Positions 15,411-24,230 of a stretch of DNA of 34,092 nt are shown here, in pieces (within the stretch, counting starts at the first letter, position 1; the number at the start of each line of letters is the position of its first letter). The position numbers were made by a program, and so were the translations under genes. The notes under the pieces were generated by a model that searched no databases, had not been told where the DNA came from, and worked only from the letters and a program-made list of their open reading frames with translations. Source of the DNA: Treponema sp. J25 (lineage in GTDB: Bacteria > Spirochaetota > Spirochaetia > Treponematales > Breznakiellaceae); contig NZ_PTQW01000015.1 in NCBI RefSeq assembly GCF_004343725.1, positions 1 to 34,092 on the forward strand. Direction: 5' to 3'.

Positions 15411-18284
15411 ATGGGACGGGTGTTAAAAATACAGGAAACCGTAGGTAAAGGAGATGGGGCAAAGCCTTTCTATTTTTGTCTTTTAATACAACCGGAACAT
15501 GCTGTTCTCGTTGTACTGGATGATAAGGGGAATCCCTCTATCCCTGATTACCGGCAATATCCCGGGAATGTACGGCTTGCCCTACGGGAGTATGTGACCC
15601 AGTTTCAGCAAGAGATGGGGCAGAAAGGGAATTCTCTCTGGGGCAATACTGTCATTTTCCCATTTTCTGATAAAAAAGATCCTCAGGATTCTCAGGGTAT
15701 TAGTGATCCCTCCTCGACTCTCCTTGACCTTGTAATTTCCACAGGACTTTTGGTAGATGCTTCCTTTTCTCCCCTTAAAAAAGCGGAAGGGACCTATCGA
15801 TTGTTCCTCCAATTAACAAAAGAAACAGACGAAAAAGTGGCGTTTCATATTGGTTTACAGAATCTGGATGATGAGTCCGTGCTTATCGTCCCAAGAGAAG
15901 CCGTTCAGAGCCGCCAATTCTTCCCTGTTCATCGGGAACGGATACTCTGCAATGGACTTTTATATCAGGTCGAAGATCTAGGTCCCCTCTGGAAACAGGT
16001 ACCGGCAATAGAAGGGGCATGTAAAGAGCAAGATCTTTCTATTCATCTTTCTCTTGTGGTAAGCAATTTCCCTAATTTGGGCATTCAGTATGAAGGATTC
16101 ACCCTCTATCAGGGCGAGCAGAGGATAACCCAAGGGGCTCTTTTGTTCAAAGAGGTAGATCCCTATGGGTATCTTCATCTGAGGCCGGTGTATTATCTTG
16201 AAGGATATCCTCCTGGTTTCCTGGAGGAGCAGGATATCATAAGATTGGCAGAAATCGATAGGGATTTTAAAACGATCAAAATTGCAGAGGTTCTGTATGG
16301 ACCTAGCCCAGTGCAGTCGTTTAAAAACCTTTTATATAAACAGGGGAAAAGTATCGAAAAAGGTGTTTTCCAGGAAGAAAGTTACTTTATTCTAACCCCT
16401 GAGGTTGCAGAAGATCTCATAGCTAATCATTTTGTGGAATTGATGAATCATTTTGTGCTTCTTCAATCAGAAGTGCTTCATCGGTATAAGGTCCGGCTGA
16501 GTAGACCCTTGCTGAAAATGCGACTTTCCTGGGGGATTGATTTTTTGGGAGGAGAAGCACGAATCGAGATAGAAGGAAAGGATTTTTCTTTTCATGAGTT
16601 TGTTCATAGTTATGTAAAAGAAGGATATATAAAACTGGCCGATAATACCCGGCTTTATGTGCTCCCAAGGGAAATAGAGCGTCTTCGGCGTCTTGTTTCA
16701 GTAAATTCGAGGGAGAAAGAAAAAGTAGCAATTTCCTTTTTCAACTATCCGGCTCTTATAGCATTGCCAAATATTCAGGCCGAAGGGGATGGTTGGGAAA
16801 AGGCCCGGGAATTTTACGTGGGGCTCAATCATTTAGCAGAAAAAGAGGAAACATACCCTCTGGCAGAAGGATCCCTTCGTCCCTATCAAAATTATGGAGT
16901 ACGGTGGCTTGCCCATGTAACTTCCCATAGACTCGGGGCTTGTCTGGCGGATGATATGGGGCTCGGAAAAACGGTCCAAGTTTTAGCACTCCTCAGAAAA
17001 CATTACCAGAAGGCACCTTGTCGGCCCAGCCTTATTCTTATGCCCCGATCCCTTTTGTACAACTGGGAAGCCGAATTGAAGCGCTTTGCTCCGGAACTGG
17101 GTTATCGAATTTTCCACGGTTCCCAAAGAGATAAAGAAGATCTTCAGGATCCGTCACTCCGGGTTGTTTTATCTACTTATACCACGGCTCGGATCGATCA
17201 GGAACTTTTCCAGGCAATTCAATGGGAATATATAATCCTGGATGAATCCCAGAATATAAAAAACATGGAAAATAAAACAAGCAGGGCAATTTTAAGTTTT
17301 TCCTCACAGTATCGGATAGCCATGAGTGGAACACCGATAGAAAATAATCTAGGAGAATTATATAGTCTCTTTGCGTTCCTGAATCCTTCTCTTTTTGGTA
17401 GCTGGTCTGACTTTGTGCATACCTATATGCAGCCTATCCAGGAAAACAAAGACGCGGAAGTAGCCCGGGAATTGCGGCTTAAAATTTATCCCTTTATTTT
17501 GCGCCGACTAAAAGAGGATGTCCTTTTAGAACTCCCTAAAAAGACAGAACAAACTATGTTAATAGAGTTGGATCCCCAGCATTTGAAGCTGTATCAAATG
17601 ATAGAAAGAGAACAACGGGAAGCGGTGAATGAATGTTTTGAACGAGGAGATGTGGTAAAGGGATTATTCTTACTGCTCCGGGCTATGACCGTCCTTCGGC
17701 GGCTCGCGGGTATTCCGGAAGAAGAATCTGCTTATCCGGGGATTTCGGCAAAACGGGAATATCTTCTTGACATGATAGAAAATTTGGCCGCAGAGGGTCA
17801 TAAATGTCTTGTCTTTACGAATTTCATTGCCGCGGTGGAAACTCTATCGGAAGATTTGTCCCGGCGCGGCCTGGCGCACCTGGTAATGACCGGAGCTACC
17901 GTGGACCGTCAATCCCTGGTTCATCGCTTTCAAACCGATCCTTCAATAAAAGCTTTTATCATGACCCTTAAAACCGGTGGCGTGGGGCTTAATTTAACCG
18001 CCGCAGATTATGTGTTTATTTTTGACCCCTGGTGGAATCGATCTGCCGAAGCCCAGGCAATAGATCGGGTGTATCGAATAGGGCAGACAAAGCCCGTCTT
18101 TAGTTATCGTCTTATTGCAAAGGATACGATCGAAGAACGGATTCTGCAACTCCAGCAACAAAAGGTAGATTTGGTAAACACCATCCTTAATAACGATGGC
18201 GATCTGGTAAAGTCTCTAACCCCTGAAGATATCCAATTCCTGTTAGGGGGAAAGCGAAAAGATAAGGGAGTTACCGTTCTATGA
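15411..18284 (+). CDS. SNF2-family helicase/translocase
   Basis: The 957-aa protein has a complete SNF2 ATPase core in its C-terminal half: DDMGLGKT (514-521), DESQNIKN (611-618), MSGTPIENNLGELYSL (638-653), VFTNF (801-805), TGGVGLNL (855-862) and IDRVYRIGQT (884-893). Such enzymes use ATP to translocate on double-stranded DNA and displace proteins. The first ~470 residues resemble the bacterial SNF2-associated region (YVKEGYIKLADNTRLYVLP, 401-419), but no SWIM zinc finger is apparent. Its TGA overlaps the ATG of the next gene (ATGA, 18281-18284), so the two are translationally coupled. The actual substrate, whether repair, transcription recycling or defence, cannot be told from sequence. Confidence 0.9.
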   Translation: MGRVLKIQETVGKGDGAKPFYFCLLIQPEHAVLVVLDDKGNPSIPDYRQYPGNVRLALREYVTQFQQEMGQKGNSLWGNTVIFPFSDKKDPQDSQGISDPSSTLLDLVISTGLLVDASFSPLKKAEGTYRLFLQLTKETDEKVAFHIGLQNLDDESVLIVPREAVQSRQFFPVHRERILCNGLLYQVEDLGPLWKQVPAIEGACKEQDLSIHLSLVVSNFPNLGIQYEGFTLYQGEQRITQGALLFKEVDPYGYLHLRPVYYLEGYPPGFLEEQDIIRLAEIDRDFKTIKIAEVLYGPSPVQSFKNLLYKQGKSIEKGVFQEESYFILTPEVAEDLIANHFVELMNHFVLLQSEVLHRYKVRLSRPLLKMRLSWGIDFLGGEARIEIEGKDFSFHEFVHSYVKEGYIKLADNTRLYVLPREIERLRRLVSVNSREKEKVAISFFNYPALIALPNIQAEGDGWEKAREFYVGLNHLAEKEETYPLAEGSLRPYQNYGVRWLAHVTSHRLGACLADDMGLGKTVQVLALLRKHYQKAPCRPSLILMPRSLLYNWEAELKRFAPELGYRIFHGSQRDKEDLQDPSLRVVLSTYTTARIDQELFQAIQWEYIILDESQNIKNMENKTSRAILSFSSQYRIAMSGTPIENNLGELYSLFAFLNPSLFGSWSDFVHTYMQPIQENKDAEVARELRLKIYPFILRRLKEDVLLELPKKTEQTMLIELDPQHLKLYQMIEREQREAVNECFERGDVVKGLFLLLRAMTVLRRLAGIPEEESAYPGISAKREYLLDMIENLAAEGHKCLVFTNFIAAVETLSEDLSRRGLAHLVMTGATVDRQSLVHRFQTDPSIKAFIMTLKTGGVGLNLTAADYVFIFDPWWNRSAEAQAIDRVYRIGQTKPVFSYRLIAKDTIEERILQLQQQKVDLVNTILNNDGDLVKSLTPEDIQFLLGGKRKDKGVTVL

Positions 18285-20122
18285 AAACCTCGATGCTCAT
18301 GATTCCTCCTACAAAAAAGGAACTCCTCCAAATTTTTGAAGGACTTACTCTGGTAACATTAAAACCGATGATCCAATTTTTTGCAGGGAAGGATGTGTTT
18401 AAACGAATCTCCACCAAAGAAAAGTTAGTTTCGTTTTTTGCAGATTTCCTGATGAGTTTTAATAAGGAAAGGCTAGACTTGTTTCTGGCCCAGCAACCAC
18501 TCTGGCTCAAAGAGGCAATCTACAGGGGGACCTTTGAGATTTTTGTGAATTATGCGGAACTAGAAAAAAAATATGGGGTTCATCTTACGAAGGAAAAGTC
18601 CTATTCTTATTTTGGTGAACCGGATTCTCTTGATGTAGCAAAAGAACCCGGCCTAAGCCTTTTTGTTGTTCTCCGATCAGGCTTTTGCTGGATGCATGAG
18701 ATATTTCGTCGTATCTTTTTCCAGTATTTAGACAAGCCAGAAGGATATGTCTACACGGGAGAAGAAAAGGAACCCACCACTTTCTGGAGTAATGAAAGTT
18801 TTATTCTCGAGAATGGTTCTTTGTTGGTCCGAGTCTGTGAAGAAGTATATACTGAAAATTCTGATAAAACCGTTGTGGAGTGGCTTAAAAAAGGACTTAA
18901 AAAAGAAACTATCCGGAAAATGCGATCCCTTTCGGGGCAACCTGAATTCCCCATCGGAGGTACCTTAGGCCTTGATCCGATCGAACTATTTTTCAGGTGG
19001 TACGTTCCCTTTCGAAAGGAACTTAAATTTCAAGAGAATGATATGCTTGCCATGGTTCAGCAATTGTTTTATTTGTTTTTCCCTGTACAGGGAAAACAAA
19101 ACCTGGTATCTCTTAAAATGGGGAGCTTTTTTGAATTCCTTGTGCTGGCGGAGCATCTTTCCTTACGACGTATTAATGATGGAGACTTACCTCTTAGTAT
19201 ACCTCAGTGTCGCTTCCTCTTTTCTGAAGTCTTTACCGAATGTGCTCAAAATGGTGGATGGTATTCGGTAGAACGCCTGTATCGTTCTCTTTTTTTACAG
19301 GGGTATCGATTTAGTTTTGCTGATCCTTATATTGAACAGTATGCTCTTCATAAGGTTGCCCAAGGGGTAGTGATTGAGGGTGATAAAATTATAGAGTCCA
19401 ACTATACTGGATCAATATGTGTGTGGGGTCCCCAGGCCCATCGCCTTTTATATTTACCCCTTTTTAAAGGATATTGGTATTTGCTTGCTCTTTTAGGACT
19501 GGTAGAAATTGTAGAAGAAATCCCGGAGCCTTCTCTTATCACTGGACAGACGAATACCCGAAAGGTTTGTTCGGTCTATGATGGACTTTCCATGGTTCGG
19601 GTTACGAAGTTGGGGCAGTATTGCCTTGGTTTACTCCAATCTTACCAGATTCCCGATCGAGGTTCCTATGAAGTTCTGGCAGATAAGGACCTACTCTTAA
19701 TCACGTTTCGGGGTACATCTTTGGAACGGAAACTCTTTCTGAGTCAAATTGCCGAACCGCTGGGAAACGAGCGGTATCGAGTGACTGAAGCTTCTTTTGT
19801 GCGGGGTTGTAAAAACTTTAAAGATGTGGAAAAAAGAATAACTACCTTTAAACGACTTATAGATCCCGAACCTTCTGAACGCTGGCAACGGTTTTTTAAG
19901 GGACTTCGAGATCGGGCTGCTCTGTTGAGTCGTTCTGAAACAGCAATGGTTTTTGATGTCTCAGGACAGATAGAAACAGCTTATTTGCTTTTGCAAAATA
20001 AGAAGCTTCGCCATTTGTGTTATCTTGCAGAAGACAATCATATTGTAGTGCTTTTTCGAAATCGGCAAAAATTTCTCCAGATTGCGGAATCAGAGGGTTT
20101 TTTTACTGGTCTTTCTGAGTAA
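18281..20122 (+). CDS. 613-aa partner of the SNF2 helicase, XPB-N-like C-terminus
   Basis: Coupled to the helicase by a 4-bp ATGA overlap, so the two proteins are probably made in fixed ratio and may form a complex. It has no signal peptide or membrane segment. Residues about 400-455 look like a winged helix (LLALLGLVEIVEE, then VRVTKLGQYCLG). Residues about 463-527 resemble the XPB N-terminal-like/helicase-associated domain (YEVLADKDLLLITF, then ERYRVTEASFVRGC). The first ~400 residues are helical and unassigned. The XPB-N assignment is by eye and tentative. The gene appears more AT-rich than glgP or the 24-29 kb activase gene. Confidence 0.7.
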   Translation: MKTSMLMIPPTKKELLQIFEGLTLVTLKPMIQFFAGKDVFKRISTKEKLVSFFADFLMSFNKERLDLFLAQQPLWLKEAIYRGTFEIFVNYAELEKKYGVHLTKEKSYSYFGEPDSLDVAKEPGLSLFVVLRSGFCWMHEIFRRIFFQYLDKPEGYVYTGEEKEPTTFWSNESFILENGSLLVRVCEEVYTENSDKTVVEWLKKGLKKETIRKMRSLSGQPEFPIGGTLGLDPIELFFRWYVPFRKELKFQENDMLAMVQQLFYLFFPVQGKQNLVSLKMGSFFEFLVLAEHLSLRRINDGDLPLSIPQCRFLFSEVFTECAQNGGWYSVERLYRSLFLQGYRFSFADPYIEQYALHKVAQGVVIEGDKIIESNYTGSICVWGPQAHRLLYLPLFKGYWYLLALLGLVEIVEEIPEPSLITGQTNTRKVCSVYDGLSMVRVTKLGQYCLGLLQSYQIPDRGSYEVLADKDLLLITFRGTSLERKLFLSQIAEPLGNERYRVTEASFVRGCKNFKDVEKRITTFKRLIDPEPSERWQRFFKGLRDRAALLSRSETAMVFDVSGQIETAYLLLQNKKLRHLCYLAEDNHIVVLFRNRQKFLQIAESEGFFTGLSE

Positions 20123-20200
20123 AAAGCCTTTACATTCCCTCAAATGATATCCTTTTACGCCTATCTATTCTTATAACAATAAAATTTCCCTTCTTTTTTT

Positions 20201-20250
20201 GGAAAGTGGACATCCGGTTTCCTTGTACCGACATTCACAGGTCTCTTTCC
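20201..20250. repeat. Flanking repeat, copy 2
   Basis: GGAAAGTGGACATCCGGTTT starts a ~50-bp segment matching 15326-15378 in the same orientation, through the TTGTA-CG-ATTCAC-CTCTTT positions with one 1-nt gap. The palindromic core (GGAAA..GGA..TCC..TTTCC) is kept although loop bases differ. It lies just downstream of the SNF2/613-aa operon. Confidence 0.7.
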
Positions 20251-20278
20251 TCTCCCCCTTTGTTTTATTCAGAGACCT
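20239..20278 (-). terminator. Inverted repeat downstream of bcp
   Basis: AGGTCTCT (20239-20246) pairs with AGAGACCT (20271-20278), an 8-bp stem with a 24-nt loop, starting 10 nt after the bcp stop on the minus strand. No U-tract follows, so a role in termination is uncertain. It overlaps the end of repeat copy 2. Confidence 0.35.
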
Positions 20279-20288
20279 TCACAAACCC

Positions 20289-20753
20289 TCATTTCGAATT
20301 TTTTAAAAAATTCAGGACCTCTTCCCCATGACCTTCCGGTTGTACCTTGGGGAATACCTTTCTAATAATGCCGTCTGGCCCAATGATATAGGTACAACGG
20401 ATGGTCCCCATCACTTTTTTGCCATACATAGTCTTTTCTCCCCAGGCCCCGTAGGTTTGCATGGTCTGGGTACTCTCATCGGACAAAAGATAAAAGGGAA
20501 GGTTGTACTTTTGTTTAAATTTCTTGTGGCTTTGGGGACTATCTTTACTAATCCCGATTACCACCGCTCCTTGAGCAAGAAGGGCGTCGTAGACATCCCG
20601 TACCGAACAGGCTTCAGTGGTACAGCCCGGCGTGTTGTCTTTGGGATAAAAATAAAGAACAACCCATTTCCCTTTAAAGTCTGATAGACTGTGCAAATTC
20701 CCTTCTTCGTCCGGTAAGGTGAAAGAAGGGGCCTCTGTACCAACGACTAACAT
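20289..20753 (-). CDS. bcp: Thiol peroxidase / atypical 2-Cys peroxiredoxin (Bcp/PrxQ)
   Basis: The 154-aa protein reduces hydrogen and organic hydroperoxides with thioredoxin as reductant. TPGCTTEAC gives the peroxidatic C44 and resolving C49 at the classical Bcp spacing, in a thioredoxin fold (WVVLYFYPKDN, then VVIGISKDS). Length is typical of the family. AGGAGG lies 4 nt before ATG 20753. Only 8 nt separate it from msrA upstream, so the two form an oxidative-damage operon: peroxide removal plus methionine sulfoxide repair. Confidence 0.95.
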   Translation of the reverse strand: MLVVGTEAPSFTLPDEEGNLHSLSDFKGKWVVLYFYPKDNTPGCTTEACSVRDVYDALLAQGAVVIGISKDSPQSHKKFKQKYNLPFYLLSDESTQTMQTYGAWGEKTMYGKKVMGTIRCTYIIGPDGIIRKVFPKVQPEGHGEEVLNFLKNSK

Positions 20754-20761
20754 ACAGCCTC

Positions 20762-21325
20762 CTACTGAATGTGTTTCTGATGTATCATATCTTTTTGCCT
20801 TAACAAGGCATGGCTTTTAATCTTTTCTACCTTTGGGCTGATAACAAATTGACAGTATGAATTATAGGGATGATTACGGTAATAGTCCTGGTGATATTCT
20901 TCCGCTTCCCAGAACGTTGTGAGGGGTACTACTTCGGTTACGATGGGGCGATGCCAATAGGCCTGATGTTCCTGGATCTTCTGTCGGGCTATGGTCGCTT
21001 CTTCTTCGGTTTGATACAGAATTATGGAACGGTATTGGGGCCCCACATCGGCTCCCTGGCGATTTTCGGTGGTTGGATCGTGGCTGGTAAAGAAGATATC
21101 TAAAAGTTCGGCGTAACTAATCTGCTCTGGATCATAGGTAATTCGTACCACTTCAGCATGGCCTGTTTTGCCGGTGCATACCGCCTGATAGGTTGGTTGT
21201 GGAGTCGTTCCGCCGGCGTATCCATTGGTTACGTCGATAACCCCCGGAACCATTTCGAAGACCGCTTCCATGCACCAGAAACATCCGCCTCCCAGGTATG
21301 CCTGGGCTCTTTCTTTCGTTTCCAT
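20762..21325 (-). CDS. msrA: Peptide methionine sulfoxide reductase A
   Basis: The 187-aa enzyme reduces methionine-S-sulfoxide in proteins and free Met-S-O. The active-site motif GGCFWC contains catalytic C15. GYAGGTTPQPTY, TGHAEVV and the run ISYAELLDIFF then SHDPTT are all family signatures. The C-terminus ends with a basic tail (LLRQKDMIHQKHIQ) rather than an MsrB fusion. It is the first gene of the operon with bcp. No SD is apparent; a -10 element stops 6 nt before the ATG. Confidence 0.95.
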   Translation of the reverse strand: METKERAQAYLGGGCFWCMEAVFEMVPGVIDVTNGYAGGTTPQPTYQAVCTGKTGHAEVVRITYDPEQISYAELLDIFFTSHDPTTENRQGADVGPQYRSIILYQTEEEATIARQKIQEHQAYWHRPIVTEVVPLTTFWEAEEYHQDYYRNHPYNSYCQFVISPKVEKIKSHALLRQKDMIHQKHIQ

Positions 21326-21331
21326 GATTAT

Positions 21332-21337
21332 AATATA
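21332..21337 (-). promoter_or_regulatory. -10 element of the msrA-bcp operon
   Basis: TATATT (21337-21332, minus strand) ends 6 nt before ATG 21325; an overlapping TATAAT lies even closer to the ATG. No convincing -35 is seen at 17 bp. The geometry again predicts a leaderless mRNA. Confidence 0.45.
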
Positions 21338-21422
21338 CTGAATTTAGAGAAATAAATGACTAAAAGAGTAAATAAAAAGGGACAGGGCATCCTTTGCAAA
21401 AAGAGTACTACAGGAGGTCGCT

Positions 21423-22463
21423 GTGGAGAATAGAAAAGGCATTCGGGGGCCCGAGGAAAAACATGCAGAATTTTCTCTTGTGTATCCCGTGTATTCCCGT
21501 CGCAGCGGGGGCCTCTCCTTAGGCATTAACCTTTTCCTCTCTGAAAAGGTGTGTTCCTTTGATTGTCCCTACTGCGAAGTATTCCCTCCGGTTTTGCCAG
21601 AACAGAATCTGGAAAAAGATTTTCCATTCGGGGCCTCGGGATATGGAAGCCCTAATGTTACCCTTTCCTCCAACGAAAGAGACGCCTTTTTAATAAGCCT
21701 GGAGCAACAACTTCGGCATCACATATCGTTACTGGATAGCGTAAAGGGCGAAGGAAAGGCCCTCTCTGGACGGAACTCTATCAGAGACATCTCCTTTTCC
21801 GGTAATGGAGAGCCGACCCTTTCGCCTTTTTTTGTCCCCGCCCTTGAAATGGTTCACCGGGTCCGAATGGAACTGGTGCCTTCTGCTGCTCTGGTACTCA
21901 TTACCAACGGAACTGGCTTTCTGCGGCCTGAAATTTTTGATGCCCTGGTGGTGGCGGCCTGCGGGGAGTTTAATCTGGATATCTGGCTCAAGGTGGATGC
22001 GGTCACCGATGACTGGTTTCGTCGTATGAGTGGGAGTTCCATACCCAGGGAGAGCCTTCATAAGGCCTTTCTGCGGTTTGCTGCCCACGCCCCCTTTACG
22101 GTGCAAACGATGGTATGTAGCATAGACGGCGTATTACCACCCGATACCGAAGTTATTGCGTGGGAACACTTCATTCTCCGTCTTTGTCAGGCGGGGCAGA
22201 ATGAACGGGGTAAGGAATCTTTTGAAAAGGGAACGCTGAATCCAGCCTCTGGTGAAAATGGGGTATCTGTTTCCTGCTTTCAAAACACACCCCCTGTGCG
22301 GGGACCCCGACGGGTCCACCTCTATGGGAAAGCCCGTCCTTCCCCTCATGACCCCCGGGCAGGGATGGCTCCTCCCGCCTATCTGGAAGAGCGGGCCGCT
22401 TCGTTGCGGCAGTTCCTTCAACAAAATGGCTATGCCCACATTCCCGTAGAAGTCTTCCCGTAA
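21423..22463 (+). CDS. Radical SAM protein, COG0731-like
   Basis: The 346-aa protein has the 4Fe-4S/SAM-binding CSFDCPYC (C44, C48, C51) preceded by SRRSGGLSLGINLF, the layout of COG0731 enzymes related to TYW1 wyosine synthases. FSGNGEPTLSP and LVLITNGTGF are further core motifs. The substrate is not known for bacterial members of this family. GTG 21423 is the start: AGGAGG lies 5 nt upstream, and no ATG gives a complete core. Between residues ~255 and 305 there is a low-conservation insert rich in Glu, Asn and Pro. It is divergent from msrA. Confidence 0.8.
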   Translation: MENRKGIRGPEEKHAEFSLVYPVYSRRSGGLSLGINLFLSEKVCSFDCPYCEVFPPVLPEQNLEKDFPFGASGYGSPNVTLSSNERDAFLISLEQQLRHHISLLDSVKGEGKALSGRNSIRDISFSGNGEPTLSPFFVPALEMVHRVRMELVPSAALVLITNGTGFLRPEIFDALVVAACGEFNLDIWLKVDAVTDDWFRRMSGSSIPRESLHKAFLRFAAHAPFTVQTMVCSIDGVLPPDTEVIAWEHFILRLCQAGQNERGKESFEKGTLNPASGENGVSVSCFQNTPPVRGPRRVHLYGKARPSPHDPRAGMAPPAYLEERAASLRQFLQQNGYAHIPVEVFP

Positions 22464-22624
22464 GGAACTATTCAGCAAATAACAAATATCTCTAGAAAAG
22501 CTGGAAACCACCAGACTAAGATTAAGAAATCTTTTTCTAAAAAGCTTTTATATTGTTTTAGTCCTTCCTTAATAATTCCTTAATATTTTACTTTTACAGT
22601 AATAAAAAATGGAAAGGGGGAACT

Positions 22625-23062
22625 ATGATAAAGGTTTTGTTTCTCTGTGTGCATAATTCAGCCCGTAGCCAGATGGCAGAGGCCTTTTTAAAAAAATACG
22701 GCGGAGAGTATTTCGATGTGGAGAGTTCGGGCCTTGAACCGGGGAAACTAAACCCCTATGTGGTCCGGGCCATGGCTGAGGTAGGGATTGATATTTCCCA
22801 TAATCCGGTCAAAGATGTTTTTGACCTCTATCGAGCGGGAAAACACTACAACCTTGTTATCACCGTATGTTCTCGAGAGGCGGCGGAAAAATGTCCTATT
22901 TTCCCCGGAATTCATGAACGGTTGTACTGGCCTTTCCCGGATCCTTCTAGTTTTACCGGAACCGATGAAGAAATCATGGAACAGGTACGCCAGGTTCGAG
23001 ATATGATCGAAGCTAAAATCAAAGAATTTGTGGCTACCTATCGGGAAAGGACTCAAAAATAA
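22625..23062 (+). CDS. ArsC-type low-molecular-weight phosphatase / arsenate reductase
   Basis: The 145-aa protein has the LMW-PTP P-loop CVHNSARS (C8-x5-R14) and a second redox pair C82 and C90 ([10 protein letters not shown]), the arrangement of thioredoxin-coupled arsenate reductases. The DPSS region (WPFPDPSS) supplies the catalytic Asp. Arsenate reduction to arsenite is the likely activity, but there is no arsenite pump or ArsR regulator in the window, so phosphatase or other redox use remains possible. SD AAGGGGG precedes ATG 22625. The AT-rich upstream region contains a -10-like TACAGT (22595-22600). Confidence 0.8.
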   Translation: MIKVLFLCVHNSARSQMAEAFLKKYGGEYFDVESSGLEPGKLNPYVVRAMAEVGIDISHNPVKDVFDLYRAGKHYNLVITVCSREAAEKCPIFPGIHERLYWPFPDPSSFTGTDEEIMEQVRQVRDMIEAKIKEFVATYRERTQK

Positions 23063-23081
23063 GATCCTTTTGCAAGAGGGC

Positions 23082-23127
23082 CCCCCTGAGGAGGTCCCTT
23101 CTACTTCCCTGCTTCAGGGGGATTTTT
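23082..23127 (+). terminator. Intrinsic terminator of the arsC-like gene
   Basis: CCCCCTGA (23082-23089) pairs with TCAGGGGG (23114-23121), followed by ATTTTT. Flanking TTGCAA words at 23070 and after 23126 can extend the base of the stem. Confidence 0.75.
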
Positions 23128-23163
23128 GCAACCCCTTTTTTTATAGGAGGATAAACTAAGCTT

Positions 23164-24099
23164 TTATATTTCCCTCCGGGGTGGGGCTTTTTTCTCAGAA
23201 TGTATCAATCTGAAAAGCTTTCGGACGAGCCCTATCTTGCCGAAAGAAAGATACCAGACAAAGGCGCCTATCAGAAGCAGGGGAATGCCGTATACCACAA
23301 GGCCAATTATGACGATAACTATGTTTCCCAGGGTTTCCCCATAACTGGCAAAGAACTCCTGGAGTTTTTCTAGAAACGTGCTTTTTTCTGAGCCCGTTGG
23401 CATCAGGGGTTCTAAAACAAGATTGATGGTGCTGTACGCTATTTGTTGGCTGAGCTGGGTAAAGGAACCTTCCAGGCGTTCCAGTTCGTAGGTTGCGTCG
23501 GACAGGGCCTGTTCCACCTTAAGGATTTCCTCGATATTTTTTGCGCTTTTAAGGTACTCCCGGTACCGTTCTACCAGGGTGCGTTTGTTTTTGATCCGTT
23601 GTTCCAGATCAAAATAGGTGTCGGTTACATCCTCGGTAAAGATATTTTTTGTCCGTACTTTGCCGAGTTGTTCCAATCGGGTAAGCATGTTCTGAAACTG
23701 TTCCCGGGGCACCCGGATTTCGGCGGTAATGGATTCCTCCGTGGTGGTTTGATGGGCTAGATATGCCCCAAAGCTTTTGAGCAAATCCGTGACTTCGCTA
23801 AAGGCCTTTTGTATGTCCGATACCCGAAGCTCTACCTGAGCCCGGTAGATGAGTTTCCGTTCCTTGGGGACCGTTTCGCCGGCCACAGGGCCACCACTCG
23901 TGGAATCGTCAATACGTTGAGGAAGGCCTTCCTGGGCATCCAGCAAAAGTCCCTCTGCTTCAGGGCTCGGAGCCACCATCGGTCGGGCGGCCGCAAGGGC
24001 CTTTTCTGTTCGGACTGCTCCGGCGCTGTTTTTTGCACAGGAAAAAAGAAATACCCCCGTTACCATAGCTATAAAAACACGCCGACGTACGGTTTTCAT
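23164..24099 (-). CDS. DUF4349-family membrane lipoprotein
   Basis: The 311-aa product has a lipoprotein signal (VFLFSC, C21), a ~50-residue disordered linker, then a DUF4349 domain (about 80-240). The domain begins RKLIYRAQVELRV, has a long coiled-coil helical part (QRIKNKRTLVERYREYLK) and a returning strand (AYSTINLVLEPL). A transmembrane helix follows (about 258-285) with a short basic tail. Function in the family is unknown; envelope localisation is expected. The start at 24099 is set by a GGGGGG SD 5-6 nt upstream. It is probably the last gene of a minus-strand run after the activase gene, separated by 131 bp with a hairpin. Confidence 0.8.
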   Translation of the reverse strand: MKTVRRRVFIAMVTGVFLFSCAKNSAGAVRTEKALAAARPMVAPSPEAEGLLLDAQEGLPQRIDDSTSGGPVAGETVPKERKLIYRAQVELRVSDIQKAFSEVTDLLKSFGAYLAHQTTTEESITAEIRVPREQFQNMLTRLEQLGKVRTKNIFTEDVTDTYFDLEQRIKNKRTLVERYREYLKSAKNIEEILKVEQALSDATYELERLEGSFTQLSQQIAYSTINLVLEPLMPTGSEKSTFLEKLQEFFASYGETLGNIVIVIIGLVVYGIPLLLIGAFVWYLSFGKIGLVRKLFRLIHSEKKAPPRREI

Positions 24100-24122
24100 C
24101 TATCCCCCCTTTAAAATAAATC

Positions 24123-24146
24123 TACCCCCTTTGCGCAGAGGGGGTA
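24123..24146 (-). terminator. G/C stem-loop in the leader of the DUF4349 gene
   Basis: TACCCCCT and AGGGGGTA form a perfect 8-bp stem with an 8-nt loop, followed on the minus strand by GATTTATTTT. It could terminate the activase transcript. Its C-run could instead pair with the GGGGGG SD of the next gene just downstream. Confidence 0.55.
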
Positions 24147-24230
24147 CAGAAATCCTGTTGGGTGGCCCCTTTCTTGTTACGAGGGGCTTATCCACGAAAC
24201 TTGCCGTGACGGAACTCGCCCCAAAACTCC

